From: Pelecanus crispus
Lineage: Eukaryota > Chordata > Aves > Pelecaniformes > Pelecanidae
Length of the DNA: 64,000 bases
Direction of reading: 5' to 3'
Assembly (NCBI RefSeq): GCF_030463565.1
Contig: NC_134652.1
Span: 6,041,897-6,105,896, forward strand
Shown: positions 60,342 through 64,000 of the stretch, in pieces
How positions within the stretch are numbered: the first letter of the stretch is position 1
How the letters are laid out: each line of letters opens with the position of its first letter
Program-made: the position numbers and the translations under genes
Notes under the pieces: generated by a model
Database searches by the model: none
The model's input: the letters and a program-made list of their open reading frames with translations, nothing else
Told to the model about the DNA's origin: nothing

Positions 60342-63300
60342 GCTACACCCTTCTTTCTAAACCTGATGGCTGCTATCATGTCTGCATTTCTGTCATAGAG
60401 AATGGTGTCTAAAATTAGGCCTTCTGTCTAAGGCTCTCAAATGCCAATGTCAGCTCCTACCATTTGTTTATATAACATGAGCTATTGCTTTCATTGTACT
60501 AAAGAGGATGGTAGACTCTGGAGGCAAGGAGAAAGGGTGGAAAGGAGAAAAAATGGGAATTGTGCGAGTATGAAGTTTTCAAAATGGGCTAAACTGGGGC
60601 TTGGGCTGAGTTATTTTTAGTGTCAAGGTTTGTGACCAAGTGACTAGGAAAGCACATGTGTATATGCTCTTGAATCTCTGCTGTTCATTCTGCTTTAGCT
60701 AAGTCTCTGTTAAAAGTTACACTGTTCTTTCAGGAAAGAATATTGCATTAAATGAGGTGACAAAACATGGAAGGATTTATGGTTATTCCTTACAGGGCCT
60801 ATGGAGATCTTCTGGATTATCTTCCTTATTATAGGAAATTGTTATTTATAGTATTACAGTAAATACTGGAAGTGGCAGCTCAAAGAAAGTCACAAATTAA
60901 GAATAAGCAAAAGCCAGAGCAAAGATGCATTAGTACTGGATTGCAGATGATGGTAATTAATGGTATATTCACACCACCAGCATATCACTAGTAGGGGAGG
61001 AGCTTACTTTGTGTTACCCTGTGGGAGCCACCAATGTTATTCAGGTGCAAACAATTTAAACCCAAATCTGTACACTTTTTAATTGGTATTAGAGGCAGTA
61101 GTCGAAGTTTGGGGAACCTGGCAGGCTATTGGGTGGTGCTGTGTTTTCATGAAGGCTGTCACAAGGGCACTGGAGCTCTGAGAGATTGCACAGAGCAGGG
61201 CCCTGAGCAGAAGGGCCAATAGAAAAGTGAAATATTTTTGTTACAACTTCTTTAAAGCTTTTTCTTAATCTAATAAAATCAGTTCCCAAAGGCTTTCAAA
61301 GGTTACCTTATTGGGGAGGCCTAGTGAGACCTGGGAGCTTGGCAAGGTGTTGTCTTTTGAGTGCAAAACAAAAAAAAAAACCCACAAAAAAACCCTTGCT
61401 GTTCCCAGACACTGCCCTGAGGTTTTCGCTTACCATGTGAGAGTGTTAACCACTGCCAAAAACTTTATTTTGTTTGGTAGTTTTCAACTAAATAACTGAA
61501 CTGTTCTAAAAGGAATGGCTGAAACTGTTAAGAGTAGTCATTTGCCATGTTAGATGTGTAGGTTAATTTTGGGATTCTTACTAGAAAGGTTTCAAGGGAG
61601 TAGATTATCTTTTTTAATAGAATATTATAGTGTTTGCTTCCTTCCCCTTTCTCGTTTGGATTAAAAATGTTTTCACAAATAACACTGAGCTAGAATGACA
61701 AAAAAAGGTTATGAAAACGACCCCATTGTCAACTAATTGAAGAAGAATGGGTTGGTGGAGCAAAAGTACACAGGAACCAAATTCTCTGTTTGTTCCAACA
61801 CAAATGTGCTGTTGTTTTATGAATGGACAGAAGACAAGATGAGCTTTTTGTTCAACTGATTTTATTTATTTATTTAAGATACTGAGGCTAGTGTTCTGAA
61901 GGGCTACTTAGTGCTAATATGGTCAATAAAATTGACCCATGATTTATTTTATGAGTTTTTTCTTTTTTTTTTACATTCTTTCCATTTAAGTCTTTACCAG
62001 TTGGCATCGGGTGGCTTGCTATTAATTGTTTTCTTCCATTCAGGAGAAAGGAGAGAAAAGCAGAGAGATATTACAGTATATTTTGGGGGAGCTTGCTACT
62101 CTTTGCATCTTCCATTTATATCTTACAGTGGTGGTGAAGGACACTGAGTAAAAAGCTGTAGTGCCGGCTGAGAGCCAGTCCCAAGTTCTGCCCCTGCTTC
62201 TCAGTTTGGGCAATCTGAGGATGCTCCGCAGGGAGGGTCTCCACAGGGAGAAGCTTTGGGGCTGCTCCACCACAATTCCTGCTAAATTAGATGTGGCATA
62301 GGATCCAAAGGACAGCACCTGTGCAGCCTAAACCTTTGCAAGATGGTATTTTATGTGTTTCTCATAAATCGTTGTGTGCTTCTAATAGAGCTTGATTTGT
62401 TAGCCCTGACTTAAAACTGTTTTAGAAGATAAATTGGTTTCTTTCTCAGAACTGTATCTCTTTTGCTGTTTGCTGATGATGGTTTAATGGATTTATAAGC
62501 ACAAAATGATTCTCTATCAGTGGGGGGATAGTAAAGAAACTCTGTATGTTAAATGTCGTTTTGATCGCATTGATGACTAAATTGTTAGTCCTCAAAGCCT
62601 GTACTAACAGCCCCACCTTCTGATGGAGTTTTAAACGATAGTACATTTACCTTCTTGTGATGTGGGAAGAAGTTAGTGTGATGATCAAAGAAAAAAGATG
62701 CTAATATTCCTCAAGCCAATGCTCATTACGTCGGAAAAGTTGCAAAGTGCCACAAAAGTATCTAAAATCTCTAGTACGCTACCAGCTAAATTCTGTGCAA
62801 GCTGGGCTTTCTTTAATTCTCTTGCCTCTGCGGTGGTTGCCGTCTTTAGAGCAACAACATACAAGACTGAGCGTGAACCTTCTCCTGAGAGTCTCTTCAA
62901 ACTGCAGATATTGTTTCTTCCCCGAGATTTATGAACTCTTTCTGGGTTTTCGGCCAAATCTTTGACTCCTGGCTGCGTTAGGTTGCTTGGACTGTGCAAG
63001 ACCAACCGAAAACTTCCCCAGAGGGGCAGCTGGGGACCTTCTGCGGGGGGTGGTGGAGTTTGGAACGTGCCACGCTTCTGCCCAGCCTCGTCAGCACAGC
63101 AGCCTCCCTGCACGGCGCCCGCTGCACGCTGCTCTTCGTTGGAACAGCTTCGGGTGCCACCAAGGCTGAACAGCAGGCAGAAAACTTTAAAACCATTTTT
63201 GGCCACTGTCCTTTAGATGTGTAGGTCTGGATTAAACGATTGTGTCAATATTTATTGGCATATGATGCTCAGCATGCAAGTATTTATTATACTTTGCTTT

Positions 63301-64000
63301 CTATTTTAGAAATGTGTTAAAAACGCATGGAAGTGCATGAAACTGCTTTCATGTTTCAAGGTACGCGTGCACATGAATACAGTGTGGAGCTTTGTTGATT
63401 TTAAAATAAAGCAAGGTGACTGCCTGGGCAATTTTTAATTATTTTAACTCTGAAAAGCGAGGGTTATAAACCGTTCGAATGTCAACAAAGTGCTTTATTT
63501 TTATAAGTGCAGTTCCAATTTTAATACTCCCCTAATCCTATATTTGGATGCGTGTTTCATATACCCTTGAATTACCAGGTTTTGGTATGATCAGGACTTA
63601 ATGTAGCATATGGTATAGTTACTGATTTCAGCCCATTTGCCTTCAAACTTGTTTTCTTCTGCAAAGGTGATTATAAAAACAGTTTCTAAACATCTGGCAT
63701 TAAGAGAAAACTGAAGTGTTGATGTTTCAGCTCAAAGACTTCGGGGATACATAATGTTAAACAGTATGTTTTCCTAAACGTGCAAGTAGACATTTGTATA
63801 CCTTTTAATCGTAGTAATTCAGATGAAAGCATAATAGTGAATCTGTTCTAACCAACCGTGAGAATGGCGTTGGGCAGTTTTACAGAGCCACAAGCATGCA
63901 CGTGTGTATTTACATTGCTAATAGATGCAAAAGCTGCATGCAGAATTACCGCTACGGAATTTGCTACTGTAATTTCATTTTGTTCAGTTTTGTATAATAA

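Overview
This is an ordinary vertebrate nuclear locus, almost certainly from a bird. It holds large AT-rich introns with GT-AG splice sites, CpG-island promoters and several fragments of CR1 LINEs, the dominant avian/reptilian retrotransposon. Both genes lie on the + strand in the order NSMCE4A then ATE1, the arrangement also known from human 10q26. All exon boundaries were read by hand from splice sites, phase continuity and recognisable protein sequence. No alignment or search was run.

Layout: 1-600 is AT-rich with nothing recognisable. About 600-2400 is a CpG island holding a 28-unit GC-rich minisatellite (785-1437) and NSMCE4A exon 1. NSMCE4A occupies 1809-11869 (10 coding exons, 387 residues), plus a 3' UTR exon starting at 12432. 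Its poly(A) signals sit about 310 bp before the first ATE1 start codon. A second CpG island (about 12960-14500) holds two alternative ATE1 first exons, 1a and 1b. ATE1 then runs to the end of the window. Exons 2-10 are visible up to 49448, including the mutually exclusive pair 7A/7B and a 33-nt exon 8. The last roughly 90 codons and the 3' UTR were not found and probably lie beyond 64000.

What the genes do: NSMCE4A is the kleisin-like Nse4 subunit of the SMC5/6 DNA-repair complex. ATE1 is arginyl-tRNA-protein transferase of the Arg/N-degron pathway. They are unrelated functionally; the shared interest is how closely they are packed and possible divergent transcription from the ATE1 CpG island.

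No undescribed biological system (no CRISPR, phage, operon or novel enzyme cassette) is visible. The most worthwhile signals are the internal duplications and splice architecture of ATE1. These are a 21-nt identical block in two alternative first exons, two 129-nt exclusive exons whose acceptors overlap a strong donor-like motif, and several unusual tandem repeats (upstream of NSMCE4A, in ATE1 intron 1, and a 15-bp pure pyrimidine array at 56392-56627).
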